A stretch of 64,000 bases of DNA from Muribaculaceae bacterium (GCA_017399915.1 JAFQAS010000049.1:1-64000), one strand, 5' to 3'; positions 38,541 through 47,786 are shown, counted from the stretch's first letter. The notes: generated from the letters alone by a model not told the origin. A program made the numbers and translations.

Positions 38541-39696
38541 TCAAGTCGTAAAATGATTTTCGTTTCAAAACTTCTAACGGAGTTGTAGCTATTGCATCAA
38601 CAATGAGATTTAATGTATTCTCTTTGCAATAAGGGTTTGATGCTTGTTGTGCTTGCAACTGCCCTTCATTACTTAATGCCATCGTAATCGCATCAGTAAT
38701 GCTTTGTCGGTCATCGGCACAATGTATAACAGAGTCACTCGCCATTCGCCCTTGTTGACGAATTCCGATATTTACCGTAGGAATATGCAATGACGGCACC
38801 TCAATTATTCCACTCGATGAATTTCCTACTACAGCTGCCACATAATGCAATGCTGATATATATCGATGTAGCCCTAATGAGGGTTTTACCAATACCCTAC
38901 CAACATTTTTAGCAGCATAATCCTCTATCATCTCAATAATAACACGCCCTTGTGCATCATTATTGGGATATGTGATAATTACTTTATTCTCAGCAAACGT
39001 ATCGAGAGCATCAAGCAGTGCCTGGCACCGCGATGCCACATCGGCATCATCAAGCGTAGCAGGGTGATATGTAACAAGCAATGTGCCCGGTGTAATTTCA
39101 AAGTCGAGAGATTTATTTAATTCCTCAAGCGACATAGGCTTAATATGCGCTACATTATACACTCCAATTGCGCCGGTATTGATTACTCGATTAGGATCTT
39201 CGCCCATTTGAATCACTCGTGCTCTATATTCTTCGGTCGCAGTGAGATGTAATGACGACAATTTTGTTATTGCATGGCGAATGCTATCATCAATCGCCCC
39301 CTCCGATATTTCTCCCCCATGAAGATGTACAATAGGAATACGCATCACCGTCGCGGCACTCGCCACCGATAGCATTTCATATCGGTCTCCAAGTATCACT
39401 ACTAAATGTGGATTAAGGCGAGAAAACGCGTCGACCATACCATCAAGGCATTTGGCCATAGCTTTTGCCGTCATTGCAGGAGAATCATCTTCCACCATCA
39501 TTGGCACACGTTCATTAACCTCGAAACCGGCGGCAATAATGTCATCAATAGTGTGACCATAGCGCTCATCGAGATGCATATTTGTTGCCACCAATTGCAA
39601 CTCCACATCGCTGTGATGCTTCAATTCATTGGCAATGCCACTGAGCAATCCCCACTCGGCACGTGTTCCGGTTACTATGCACACTTTGCGTTTCAT
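38530..39696 (-). CDS. neuC: Hydrolysing nucleotide-sugar 2-epimerase (NeuC/LegG type)
   Basis: A 388-residue cytoplasmic enzyme of the hydrolysing 2-epimerase family: it removes the nucleotide while inverting C2, giving the mannosamine-type precursor of a nonulosonic acid. Conserved parts are CIVTGTRAEWGLLSGIA at the N-terminus, VILGDRYEMLSVA, IVHLHGGEISEGAIDDSIRH and, near the end, VVGNSSSGIIEVPSLHIPTVNIG. In sialic acid synthesis the next step is NeuB; in the legionaminic route the enzyme (LegG) works on a GDP-linked 2,4-diacetamido sugar. No intact synthase gene is present in the window. Confidence 0.92.
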   Translation of the reverse strand: MKRKVCIVTGTRAEWGLLSGIANELKHHSDVELQLVATNMHLDERYGHTIDDIIAAGFEVNERVPMMVEDDSPAMTAKAMAKCLDGMVDAFSRLNPHLVVILGDRYEMLSVASAATVMRIPIVHLHGGEISEGAIDDSIRHAITKLSSLHLTATEEYRARVIQMGEDPNRVINTGAIGVYNVAHIKPMSLEELNKSLDFEITPGTLLVTYHPATLDDADVASRCQALLDALDTFAENKVIITYPNNDAQGRVIIEMIEDYAAKNVGRVLVKPSLGLHRYISALHYVAAVVGNSSSGIIEVPSLHIPTVNIGIRQQGRMASDSVIHCADDRQSITDAITMALSNEGQLQAQQASNPYCKENTLNLIVDAIATTPLEVLKRKSFYDLNEI

Positions 39697-39722
39697 TATC
39701 GTTTAGTCGTTATTCGGTTTCC

Positions 39723-40646
39723 TTATTTTCGTCGTGTCAATCGATATACATTCTTGAGGTCTTCACGAGTTATACTTATTGACTCATCAACAACTCTTAC
39801 TTGAGAATTATGTTTAAATAACCATTCATAGGTCGATGGATGATAAAACATGCGTGCATATGTACCATGATCCACTCCCGGCCATTCTTCATATCTCAAC
39901 AACGGTGTATCGCCGGCTGCTTCCATTTTATTTTTCACCTTACGCGACTCATTGACCGACACAGCTGCATCGGCTGTGCCATGCAATATCCACAATGGCA
40001 CCTGATTTAGGCCGCTTAAATCGCGACGCGAGCCACCGCCACACATAGCAATAGCAGCTGCCACCCTATCGGGATATGCCGCAGTGAAATCAATTGTGCC
40101 ATATCCACCGAGACTCATTCCCAACACATACACTCGATTAGTATCTATAGGATAACGCTCAGCCACCCAATCAATGATAGCTAATATCTTATCGGGATTC
40201 CAAGCCCCTCCGGGGTTTTGAGGAGCAATAGCATAAGCGTCGAGTTCCAATCCGCGTTTTATTGCCGACATTGTGCCATATTTCATCACTCTATTCAAGT
40301 CGGTGCCACAAAGACTGCGACCATGAAGAAACACCACTAATGGTTTTTTGCTTTTATCCATTTTTTCGCTCAATTCTTTTGCGATTTGCACTTCGGCCGA
40401 CTCCGATTCGAGCATTATTGGCAAATATTCCTCTCCACTTTCATCGGTGGGTGGTGGATTGAAATTTGGATCAGAATTATCATCGGTAGAACTATTTGTG
40501 CTATTTGTTGATGACGAAACGTTTTCGGGTTCATATAACCAAAAGTTATACGCCCCACTAACCTTTCCTATCTTTGTCGACAATTGAGCATTGACGGCCA
40601 ATGTCGAAAAAATAGACAACACTAATATTAAAAACAGTTTTCGCAT
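39723..40646 (-). CDS. Secreted alpha/beta-hydrolase (esterase or prolyl-oligopeptidase-like)
   Basis: A 307-residue exported protein with a signal peptide (FLILVLSIFSTLAVNA). A Ser/Asp/Asn-rich linker at about 40-75 (SSTNSTNSSTDDNSDPNFN) precedes an alpha/beta-hydrolase domain. The likely triad is Ser in VLGMSLGGYGTID, Asp in WILHGTADAAVS and His in WPGVDHGTYARM. The fold resembles feruloyl/acetyl esterases and phospholipase/carboxylesterases. The substrate may be an acylated glycan. It lies 12 bp downstream of the PQQ-propeller lipoprotein gene and upstream of the nonulosonate genes. Confidence 0.85.
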   Translation of the reverse strand: MRKLFLILVLSIFSTLAVNAQLSTKIGKVSGAYNFWLYEPENVSSSTNSTNSSTDDNSDPNFNPPPTDESGEEYLPIMLESESAEVQIAKELSEKMDKSKKPLVVFLHGRSLCGTDLNRVMKYGTMSAIKRGLELDAYAIAPQNPGGAWNPDKILAIIDWVAERYPIDTNRVYVLGMSLGGYGTIDFTAAYPDRVAAAIAMCGGGSRRDLSGLNQVPLWILHGTADAAVSVNESRKVKNKMEAAGDTPLLRYEEWPGVDHGTYARMFYHPSTYEWLFKHNSQVRVVDESISITREDLKNVYRLTRRK

Positions 40647-40658
40647 ATAATATTACTA

Positions 40659-42239
40659 CTATTCGATTGACATTTTATATATCTGAGTGCCACGTGAACC
40701 ACATACTACTTTATTTCCAATAACGATAGGTGATGACTCAAAATTATTGGCGACATGCGATGTGTGAAGAATCTCACCGGTTTTACCTCGCATTAGATAC
40801 ACATTACCCACCACATCACCGGTAAATATAAATAATTCATTCTTTTCGTTATACAATGCCACCGGTGATGACCATGAATAATTTTTCAAAGGTATGCGAT
40901 AAATTGTTTTTCCTGTTTTGCGGTCAAATGCAACAAATTCACCAAGACGACCTGCCTTGTGAGTGACAAAATGAGAGAATATCATGCCCTCGCAATCGCC
41001 ATGGCCGACAAGTGGTGTAGAGAACATTCCTCCCTCTACTTTCTTTTTGCCGTCGATGCAACGACCATCAATTTGAGTTGTCCACACTTCTTCTCCGGTC
41101 AAACCATTGAGTTTAGTAAACCAAGAGAAGCCTTCGGCTCCTTGTGAGTCGATTTCACAGCCGGTGTAAAGGAATGGCACACCATTTTCCTCAACCACAA
41201 CAATCGACGCATCGGTATCATCATGATTGCGATAATGCCACACCACATTGAGATTGTCGAGATTCACACACAATATATTTCCATCGCTATCGGCTACATA
41301 GCCATAGTTACGATGAATTGCTATTGACGACTCCATACCGGCAGCGTTGCCATTCTCCCCACGGAAACGGAGTGTTGAGTGAAGTTTCACACTATCACCC
41401 TTGCAGTAAAGTTTATAGAGGGTATTGTTTTCACCCGGACGGAAGACAAATTGACCAACTGCAATAGGAGATGAATCATATGCACCCCATGCACGCCAAG
41501 CATTGCGGTCAACCGGGAAGAACGACACTTGTTTGTGGTTATATAGATTGAATACTACCGCGCCAAACGGACTTGTTGTATTAATACCTTGACCCACAAA
41601 AATATTACCATTCAATGATGGGTGAATAGATGTTGTCCCTTTAATTGGGTTATTGATATTATATGGTTCGCGAGAGGCTTTGCCGGTTTCGAAGTCGATA
41701 AAGAACACTTTGCCGGCAAGCGAACCTACGATAATTTCTTTATTTTTCAACTCCGGTTTTACATATTGAGCAGCCTCGGTTTTGATGCGTTTTAGCTGGG
41801 CATCACTCCAGTTTACATATAATGGTTGACCGGTCCAACCCGAGCCTCCGCCCCAACGAGGAGTCATTCCTCCACCGGTACTGAATGCCCAATCAACTTT
41901 TACCGTCGAAGGTGTTCCTTTCACCTTTCCGACAAAAGGAGTTTCACGAGATGGCGCCCCGCGGAATGTGAGAATACCATCAACATTCGCGTATAGGTTT
42001 TCATAACTTTCGAGTTTTCCCGGCACATCTTTGAGGAATGTGTCGATTTTTATTGCTTTGAGTTTTTTCACCGAAGCATAAGTTGTATCGGGATGTGGAG
42101 TTTGTGCCACTTTTGCCAATGAGTCTTTTTTTATAGAATCGGCTTGATTTTCCACTGATTTTGCACCTCCACCCGAGCCACACGCATATGTTCCCATCAA
42201 AGAGATTAATGCTACCAAATATAGATTTATTTTTTTCAT
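40659..42239 (-). CDS. PQQ-binding-like beta-propeller lipoprotein
   Basis: A 526-residue exported protein. The signal peptide ends in a lipobox (SLMGTYAC, acylated Cys at about 20), followed by a Gly/Ser linker. The rest is a seven- or eight-blade propeller with PQQ/quinoprotein-like blades (GKVFFIDFETGKASREPYN, DGNILCVNLDNLNVVWHYR, FVAFDRKTGKTIYRI, GNVYLMRGKTGEILHTSHV). There is no alcohol-dehydrogenase active site, so a binding or assembly role is likelier than PQQ chemistry. First gene of the long minus-strand run. Confidence 0.85.
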   Translation of the reverse strand: MKKINLYLVALISLMGTYACGSGGGAKSVENQADSIKKDSLAKVAQTPHPDTTYASVKKLKAIKIDTFLKDVPGKLESYENLYANVDGILTFRGAPSRETPFVGKVKGTPSTVKVDWAFSTGGGMTPRWGGGSGWTGQPLYVNWSDAQLKRIKTEAAQYVKPELKNKEIIVGSLAGKVFFIDFETGKASREPYNINNPIKGTTSIHPSLNGNIFVGQGINTTSPFGAVVFNLYNHKQVSFFPVDRNAWRAWGAYDSSPIAVGQFVFRPGENNTLYKLYCKGDSVKLHSTLRFRGENGNAAGMESSIAIHRNYGYVADSDGNILCVNLDNLNVVWHYRNHDDTDASIVVVEENGVPFLYTGCEIDSQGAEGFSWFTKLNGLTGEEVWTTQIDGRCIDGKKKVEGGMFSTPLVGHGDCEGMIFSHFVTHKAGRLGEFVAFDRKTGKTIYRIPLKNYSWSSPVALYNEKNELFIFTGDVVGNVYLMRGKTGEILHTSHVANNFESSPIVIGNKVVCGSRGTQIYKMSIE

Positions 42240-42298
42240 ATCTCGCTTCTTTTATACTAATTTCGACAATTATAGATTGGTTCAATTACATTAATTCA

Positions 42299-42330
42299 CA
42301 AAGATACGTCAATTAGCTGAATTACACAAC
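42299..42330 (-). promoter_or_regulatory. Probable promoter of the PQQ-to-pgeF run
   Basis: On the minus strand GTTG (42330-42327), 20 nt, TATCTTTG (42306-42299). The -7 box fits the consensus and the -33 box has one mismatch. It lies about 60 nt upstream of the lipoprotein start at 42239. Confidence 0.6.
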
Positions 42331-42405
42331 ATCATATTTCACTATTACAATATCCCTCAACAATCATTAATAATCACCAAATAAATCTACTCCCCCCTAT
42401 AAAAC

Positions 42406-42440
42406 AACAAAGATGCAATCGAGATGATTGCATCTTTGTT
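42406..42440 (-). terminator. Terminator after the ferredoxin gene
   Basis: A perfect 15-bp stem, AACAAAGATGCAATC (42406-42420) with GATTGCATCTTTGTT (42426-42440), and a 5-nt loop. Read on the minus strand it is followed by TTTTATAGGGGG. Confidence 0.85.
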
Positions 42441-42463
42441 ATAACTTTTCGTCTGTGTTACTA

Positions 42464-42634
42464 TTATTCGCCTGGAACGATTGCTTCGCTTGGACAGTTG
42501 TCGGCGCAAGTACCGCAATCGATACAAGTATCAGCGTCGATAACATAGATGTCACCTTCAGAGATTGCTTCAACAGGACAAGCAGGAAGACAAGTGCCAC
42601 AAGCAACACAGTTGTCAGTAATTACGTAAGCCAT
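42464..42634 (-). CDS. Small 2[4Fe-4S] ferredoxin
   Basis: A 56-residue electron carrier found on the reverse complement, starting ATGGCTTACG at 42634. It holds two complete cluster motifs: CVACGTCLPACP (residues 9-20) and CIDCGTCADNCP (37-48), each CxxCxxCxxxCP, which is the clostridial-type bacterial ferredoxin pattern. It ends SEAIVPGE. It is a monocistronic gene with its own strong terminator and a TACTTTTG -7 box on the minus strand at 42681-42688. Likely electron partner for anaerobic oxidoreductases such as pyruvate:ferredoxin oxidoreductase; no partner gene is nearby. Confidence 0.95.
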   Translation of the reverse strand: MAYVITDNCVACGTCLPACPVEAISEGDIYVIDADTCIDCGTCADNCPSEAIVPGE

Positions 42635-42823
42635 AATAAATTAAATTTAGATATTATACGAATTAAATGTTTTACCACCACAAAAGTAATGTTTTTTTAT
42701 AAAACAATATAATTTTATAAGAAGTTTTTTCTAAAAAATAATTGTAAATGGCATTAATTGTCGGTTTATGAGAAAGATATCATTTTGTGATATTTCACAC
42801 CACCCTTCGGCCCTCTCCTCTAT

Positions 42824-42863
42824 AAAAAAACAAAGGTGCGCCAAATCAAATTTGGCACACCTT
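42824..42863 (-). terminator. Terminator after the alpha-amylase gene
   Basis: AAGGTGCGCCAAA (42833-42845) pairs with TTTGGCACACCTT (42851-42863) with one mismatch and a 5-nt loop. On the minus strand it is followed by a run of seven T bases (42824-42830). Confidence 0.85.
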
Positions 42864-42888
42864 CTATGCTTATTACAAAGTTTCCCCT

Positions 42889-45800
42889 TTAGAGAATTAC
42901 TTTCTTGCGATTAACAATATAGAATCCACGAGGTAGATTGTCAATATAATTAACTCCGGCATTAATATTGATGATTCTTGAAACACCATCGGCACGAGTG
43001 ATCAACATTTGAGTATCGATATTAGATTCAATAATCAATACACCGTTTGACACATAGATGTTTAATCTGTTTTCATTTATTACATCATCTATACCGGTTT
43101 CTTTCCAACCATCAAATTCATAAACTCCATTGTTTATCAATGAAAGGTCGGCTGTTTGGTTTGAACCTCCACCTTGACCATTGTTGAAGATAACCATAGG
43201 AGTAACAAGATTGTCGGTAGTAGTAAATGAAATTTCCCACATACCATATGCATTTTTAGTCATTGTAGTTCCGGGCCAACCGCCAAGATATTGTTTGTTG
43301 GCGTTTCCTGAATCCCACACATAAGCATATACAGTTGAGTTACCCCAATTTGTACCACGATAATAGAATTTCCATGTGCCATCGTTAGCTGGAGTGTCAT
43401 CATCGTCATCATTTCCACCATCTTGATAAGTGTTGCCGGTGTAACCCGATGCCTTATAAATACCATTGTTTACCAATTTAAGATCGGCGGTTTGTGTACC
43501 ACTATTATTGTGGAAAATAATCATTGGAGATGTCATTTCGCTTGAGAATGTAAGTTTGTAGTATCCCGAAGCGCTATCATAAGTCATTTTTGTACCACCC
43601 CATGCTCCCAATGGTGTGTTTGAAACATTGTCATTGTCCCAACTATAGGCATATACATTGCCCCAATTGCTATTACTGTCATCAAAATATACAGTCCAAT
43701 CGCCTGTTGGATCTTCAACTACTGCATTTTTAGTATAAGTGAATGTTTGAACACGGTTCTTTCCGTTCTTTTCAACATAAGTTTTGAGCGTTGTAGTTTC
43801 GGTGAATGTCAACGCAGTTCTATATTCTGAAGAAGATGCCGAAGGTGTTGAACCATCGGTTGTGTAATAAATAGTGGCAACTGAATCAACACTCAATGTC
43901 ACTGAGATAGACTCATCAAAAGTAGTACCCGATGCAGGGTTAGCAGTTACTTTTGGTGCAACAAGAGTAGTTGTGTTTCCGCCATCATCAGTTGAAGCAA
44001 GTTTACCAACACGAGCCATTGCATATGTAAACACATCTAAGTCGTTCTTTTCGGCACTTGAAGATGGATCAGCAGCATAATCTTTTGTTACATTGTCAAA
44101 TACAGTTGCATCGTAAGGGATTGAACCGGTTGCACCTTGACCATAAGTTGACACATGCATTACGCCAATACCATTTGATTCAATATATTCTTTGGTTATG
44201 CCAAGTTTTGACAATGGAATTTTCATTTCGTAGAATGTGTGAGCCGATGGGTCAATTTCGCCAATAAGGTCAACAAAACCTGTTGTACCGGTCAACACCG
44301 CAGGATCATAGCCAAATGATTCTTGACCATAAATTTTAGTGATTGAAGGAAGAAGACCATCGGCATGACCATAAGAATTTGGTTCAAATGACAAGCAACT
44401 ATTGGGATCGGTGTAGTCAAATTTTCCATCAGCATTTGGAAGGAAGATACCGGGAGTTCCCGATGTAGGCTTAGAATTGAATAGTATAAAACAATCGGCG
44501 CCATTCTTAAATGTATTATATTTACCGTCTGCGTCCCAAATTGTGTTACCATCAACCAATACTCCTTCAACACTTAACTCCGGATCAAGATCAAGTGCAA
44601 TCATTTGACGAATATCGGCATTATATGGTTTTGATTCTCCGGGTTGTTTGCCTTCGCCATAAAGATCCCAAATCAAATATACAAACTGCCATCCAAGATA
44701 TAGATAGTCGTCATCGTAGGCTGCATATAGAGAATAAGTGTCATATATTGGGCGTTCGTGAACACCTTTTATTGCTTGAGCCACGTCGCGAGCCACACCT
44801 TGTGCAATTAGTTCATTGCTTGTCCAGTTGCTCAATGCTGTAGAACTTACGCCATTGCTAAATGACATGTTGATTGTCTTATTAGTACCAACTTTGCCAT
44901 CGGGGTTTGTGGCATAATAAGTAGAATTTAATTGGTCACCATTTCCGGTATTGTCATCAGTGTTGCCTGAGTCATCGTCACCTGTGTTATCATCACCTGT
45001 ATTGCCTGAGTCATCGCTACCTTCTTGGTAGGTTTTACCTGTGTAGCCCGATGCATTATAAATACCATTATTTACCAATGTGAGGTCATCGGTTTGAGCA
45101 CTTCCATTATTGAAGATAATCATTGGAGTTGTCATTTGGCTTGAGAAAGAAATTTTGTAATATCCCGAAGCACTATCCATTGTCATTGCAGTTCCGCTCC
45201 AACTTCCCAATGGAGTATTTGACTCATTGCTTTTGTCCCAGCTATAGGCATATACTGTACCCCAATTACTGTTGCTATTGTCGAAATATACTGTCCAATT
45301 TCCGTCATTAGTGTCACCTGAATCATCACCGGTGTTGTCATCTCCTGTATTACCGGAGTCATTTCCTGCATTTTCGTAGTCATAGACAACTGCAATACCT
45401 GTAGAGCCGATTGTTCCTGAAATTGTTGAAGCAGTCACTGTCCATGTGTTGCCTGTAATTTCATCTTTATATGTGCCGGGGGCAACAGTGCTACCTCCAT
45501 TTGAGATAGTTACCGCGCCGCTACCCGATGCTTTAACCACAACAACACCTTTTTCGCGACACACTGCCATTGCGCCATTTTCACTCACATAGTAGTCTTT
45601 TTGCCCCACCATTGCATTGTGGAAATGGTTTACGGCTGCAACCTCTTTGTTTTTGAAATCAACACCACCTTTTTGACCAAGGCGAATGGAACTTTTTGAT
45701 GTTGAAGTGGGGCGAGAGAAATACAATGCGCTGGCACCACTACGAGAAGCCAAGAGAGCGTAAGTGCGGTTAATTTGGTTTACGCTTGCTGTGCGTGAGT

Positions 45801-46707
45801 CTTCGCCATAGCCACCATCATTTGAATATGTGTCATGACTTTCTGCCCAATACACAATTTTTTTGCTATCCAAGCCACGAGCAGTCCAGTTTCCATATCC
45901 ACCATATGCATTTCCACCTTGGATTGACCAACGAATATCTCTACCATATACATTGTCGGTTACTGAAATATAGTCGGTATATTCTTTCATTAATCGAGTA
46001 CTTTCGTCATTGGCATTATCTGTTGGTCCAATAAGAATTTCGCCGTAATGCCACATCCCGGTACCTTGAGTCACTGCACTCCAGAAATTACAATCTTCTG
46101 AAGGAAGTCCGATATGTTTAGCCGCATCCCAACGGATACCATCAACACCATAAGATTTCAATTCATCAACATAAGCACGCACTGCATTATATACTGTTGA
46201 ATGTTCTGAGTTGAGGTCGCGCATACCGATTTCACCATGAGTCACTTGCCAACGATTGCCATAGTCGATATTGCTCCCATGAGTATGCCAATATTGGCTA
46301 TCGTGCCAACGTGAAGCCACATAACTCATGTTGCCGTTAAGGTGATTTGCGACAACGTCAACAATGATTTTAATGCCATATTTATCGGCTTCGGTACAAA
46401 GGTCTTTTAGTTGTTGTTTTGTACCAATACCTCCATCGGCAAAATAAAAATCATAAGGTTGATAAGCATAATACCATTCGGCATTAGTGTTGGCATTTCC
46501 TTGACAAGGTGAAGTTTGCACCGATGTAAAACCGGCAGCAGCAATGTTGGGTAACTCTTCCTTAATTTGGTTAAACGTCCAGTCAAAACAGTGCAGAATC
46601 GTACCATCTTGACAATTCTCTTTAAGGCCATAACTATTGGCCGCTGATGCATTTAAAGCACAGCACAACGATGCAATAGCAATCGCTCGTGAAAGTGTTT
46701 GATTCAT
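42889..46707 (-). CDS. Secreted multidomain alpha-amylase (GH13) with three CBM26-like modules
   Basis: A 1272-residue exported protein. Signal peptide 1-23 (CCALNASA), then a GH13 barrel at about 25-440 with region I DVVANHLNG, region II GIRWDAAKHIG (Asp nucleophile), region III HYGEIL (Glu acid/base) and region IV AESHDTYSND. A CBM26-like starch-binding module follows at about 466-562. Then a Gly/Asp/Asn/Thr linker (GDDNTGDDDSGN), a CBM9/DOMON-like domain at about 592-905, a chitobiase-C-like domain at about 912-989 (YYTTDGSTPSASS) and two more CBM26-like modules at about 1002-1095 and 1107-1206. A sorting-like tail (about 1209-1272) ends NLPRGFYIVNRKKVIL. It cleaves starch or glycogen outside the cell. 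No susCD pair is adjacent. Confidence 0.93.
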   Translation of the reverse strand: MNQTLSRAIAIASLCCALNASAANSYGLKENCQDGTILHCFDWTFNQIKEELPNIAAAGFTSVQTSPCQGNANTNAEWYYAYQPYDFYFADGGIGTKQQLKDLCTEADKYGIKIIVDVVANHLNGNMSYVASRWHDSQYWHTHGSNIDYGNRWQVTHGEIGMRDLNSEHSTVYNAVRAYVDELKSYGVDGIRWDAAKHIGLPSEDCNFWSAVTQGTGMWHYGEILIGPTDNANDESTRLMKEYTDYISVTDNVYGRDIRWSIQGGNAYGGYGNWTARGLDSKKIVYWAESHDTYSNDGGYGEDSRTASVNQINRTYALLASRSGASALYFSRPTSTSKSSIRLGQKGGVDFKNKEVAAVNHFHNAMVGQKDYYVSENGAMAVCREKGVVVVKASGSGAVTISNGGSTVAPGTYKDEITGNTWTVTASTISGTIGSTGIAVVYDYENAGNDSGNTGDDNTGDDSGDTNDGNWTVYFDNSNSNWGTVYAYSWDKSNESNTPLGSWSGTAMTMDSASGYYKISFSSQMTTPMIIFNNGSAQTDDLTLVNNGIYNASGYTGKTYQEGSDDSGNTGDDNTGDDDSGNTDDNTGNGDQLNSTYYATNPDGKVGTNKTINMSFSNGVSSTALSNWTSNELIAQGVARDVAQAIKGVHERPIYDTYSLYAAYDDDYLYLGWQFVYLIWDLYGEGKQPGESKPYNADIRQMIALDLDPELSVEGVLVDGNTIWDADGKYNTFKNGADCFILFNSKPTSGTPGIFLPNADGKFDYTDPNSCLSFEPNSYGHADGLLPSITKIYGQESFGYDPAVLTGTTGFVDLIGEIDPSAHTFYEMKIPLSKLGITKEYIESNGIGVMHVSTYGQGATGSIPYDATVFDNVTKDYAADPSSSAEKNDLDVFTYAMARVGKLASTDDGGNTTTLVAPKVTANPASGTTFDESISVTLSVDSVATIYYTTDGSTPSASSSEYRTALTFTETTTLKTYVEKNGKNRVQTFTYTKNAVVEDPTGDWTVYFDDSNSNWGNVYAYSWDNDNVSNTPLGAWGGTKMTYDSASGYYKLTFSSEMTSPMIIFHNNSGTQTADLKLVNNGIYKASGYTGNTYQDGGNDDDDDTPANDGTWKFYYRGTNWGNSTVYAYVWDSGNANKQYLGGWPGTTMTKNAYGMWEISFTTTDNLVTPMVIFNNGQGGGSNQTADLSLINNGVYEFDGWKETGIDDVINENRLNIYVSNGVLIIESNIDTQMLITRADGVSRIININAGVNYIDNLPRGFYIVNRKKVIL

Positions 46708-46773
46708 GAAAATTTTAATGTAAGTATGATTTATAAAAAACTAATATAGACTTAACAAAAGCCTAATTTTCCA

Positions 46774-46805
46774 CAAAAATACAATCTTTTTAAGGATTAC
46801 ACAAA
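46774..46805 (-). promoter_or_regulatory. Promoter of the alpha-amylase gene
   Basis: On the minus strand TTTG (46805-46802), 20 nt, TATTTTTG (46781-46774), a full consensus match about 67 nt upstream of the start codon at 46707. Confidence 0.75.
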
Positions 46806-46920
46806 TTTTCAATCAAAATAGTATATGTAACCCTATATTCTTAAACGTCTACATTATTGAATATTGAGATATAACCCTCTCAAAGAAATGCCTTTATATC
46901 ATCATAAAAGCGCAATAAGT

Positions 46921-47136
46921 TTAATCCTCTACAAGAGGTGTAGTAGTAGCGCCTTCGCCCGAATCTTCCAACATCTCAAGTAATTTTTGAGCCTCAATAT
47001 GATAAATCTTCCCTTCGGGTGTGCTATAAACGAGTTTCTCCCCACGCTCAGCCTTCTCTTCTATTAACTTGCGGTTAGCAACAGCAAGCGAATCCCATAA
47101 AGAGCGACTAAATTCTTCCATTTCAGTTTTTTCCAT
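46921..47136 (-). CDS. Small acidic protein, candidate antitoxin of the zeta-like kinase
   Basis: A 71-residue, net acidic protein beginning MEKTEMEEFSRSLWDSLAVA and containing LVYSTPEGKIYHIEAQKLL. It is probably helical at both ends with a short strand in between. Its start overlaps the end of the zeta-like kinase gene by 14 bp, so the two are translationally coupled. No recognised family. The position suggests an antitoxin or accessory subunit, but the order (toxin first) differs from classic epsilon-zeta and PezAT loci, so this is an inference. Confidence 0.65.
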   Translation of the reverse strand: MEKTEMEEFSRSLWDSLAVANRKLIEEKAERGEKLVYSTPEGKIYHIEAQKLLEMLEDSGEGATTTPLVED

Positions 47137-47707
47137 AACGTTTCATCGTTTTTAGTCGATCCATATCATGAACCGTCACATTTTTACTTCTATTGCGACC
47201 CTCTGCCACACTCACTCTCTGCAGTTGGCTATTATCTATAATAACCCAAAAATCCACCAATCTCATATAGATATTAAACAAATTATTAATACCCATACGA
47301 TAGCGTCGCGATATCACATCGGAGTCGACATGGTGTCCCCCTTCGGCCACCCTTAATTTCACTCTATCAATCGCCAATAATGGATTATTCAACCAAAAGA
47401 AAATCAAATATACTTTATATCCTAATTTATGAGCTCGTTCAATCAGTTTGAAGTATGATCGAGAGGCTAGAGTTGTTTCTATTGAAAAAGTTGCACGATG
47501 AGCCAGCAATAAATCTATTTGTTTAAGCATTATTTTGCCAGCCCTGACCGCCACCGACTTAACATCATCGGGAGCCAGGCGCTTTGCTATTTCATCGGCA
47601 TTCACAAAATACTTACACTTGAGAGCTTCGGTCAATATTGTGCGACTGGCGGTAGTTTTACCTGCGCCATTACATCCGGCTATTATGTATAATCGTTTTC
47701 GCGACAT
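47123..47707 (-). CDS. Zeta-toxin-like P-loop kinase
   Basis: A 194-residue protein with a P-loop GCNGAGKTTAS at residues 11-21, FVNADEIAKRLAP near 34 and FSIETTLASRSYFKLI near 73, the order seen in zeta toxins and the related COG4185 ATPases. Zeta toxins phosphorylate UDP-N-acetylamino sugars and block peptidoglycan synthesis. The Asp of VNADE and the Arg of LRVAEGGHHV are in the places expected for substrate and phosphate binding. The size is smaller than classic zeta. It has its own promoter at 47787-47817 and overlaps the 71-residue gene. The toxic activity is not proven. Confidence 0.85.
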   Translation of the reverse strand: MSRKRLYIIAGCNGAGKTTASRTILTEALKCKYFVNADEIAKRLAPDDVKSVAVRAGKIMLKQIDLLLAHRATFSIETTLASRSYFKLIERAHKLGYKVYLIFFWLNNPLLAIDRVKLRVAEGGHHVDSDVISRRYRMGINNLFNIYMRLVDFWVIIDNSQLQRVSVAEGRNRSKNVTVHDMDRLKTMKRYGKN

Positions 47708-47786
47708 CGCTTCTCATATATTGATTTCTATATCCAAACAACTAAATATATGTTTTGGTTTATCAACTAATCCTAAAAAACACTTA

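Noticed and set aside
40659-42239. Quinoprotein alcohol dehydrogenase
   Set aside because: Only the propeller blades match; catalytic Asp/Glu and the disulfide of PQQ dehydrogenases are not seen.
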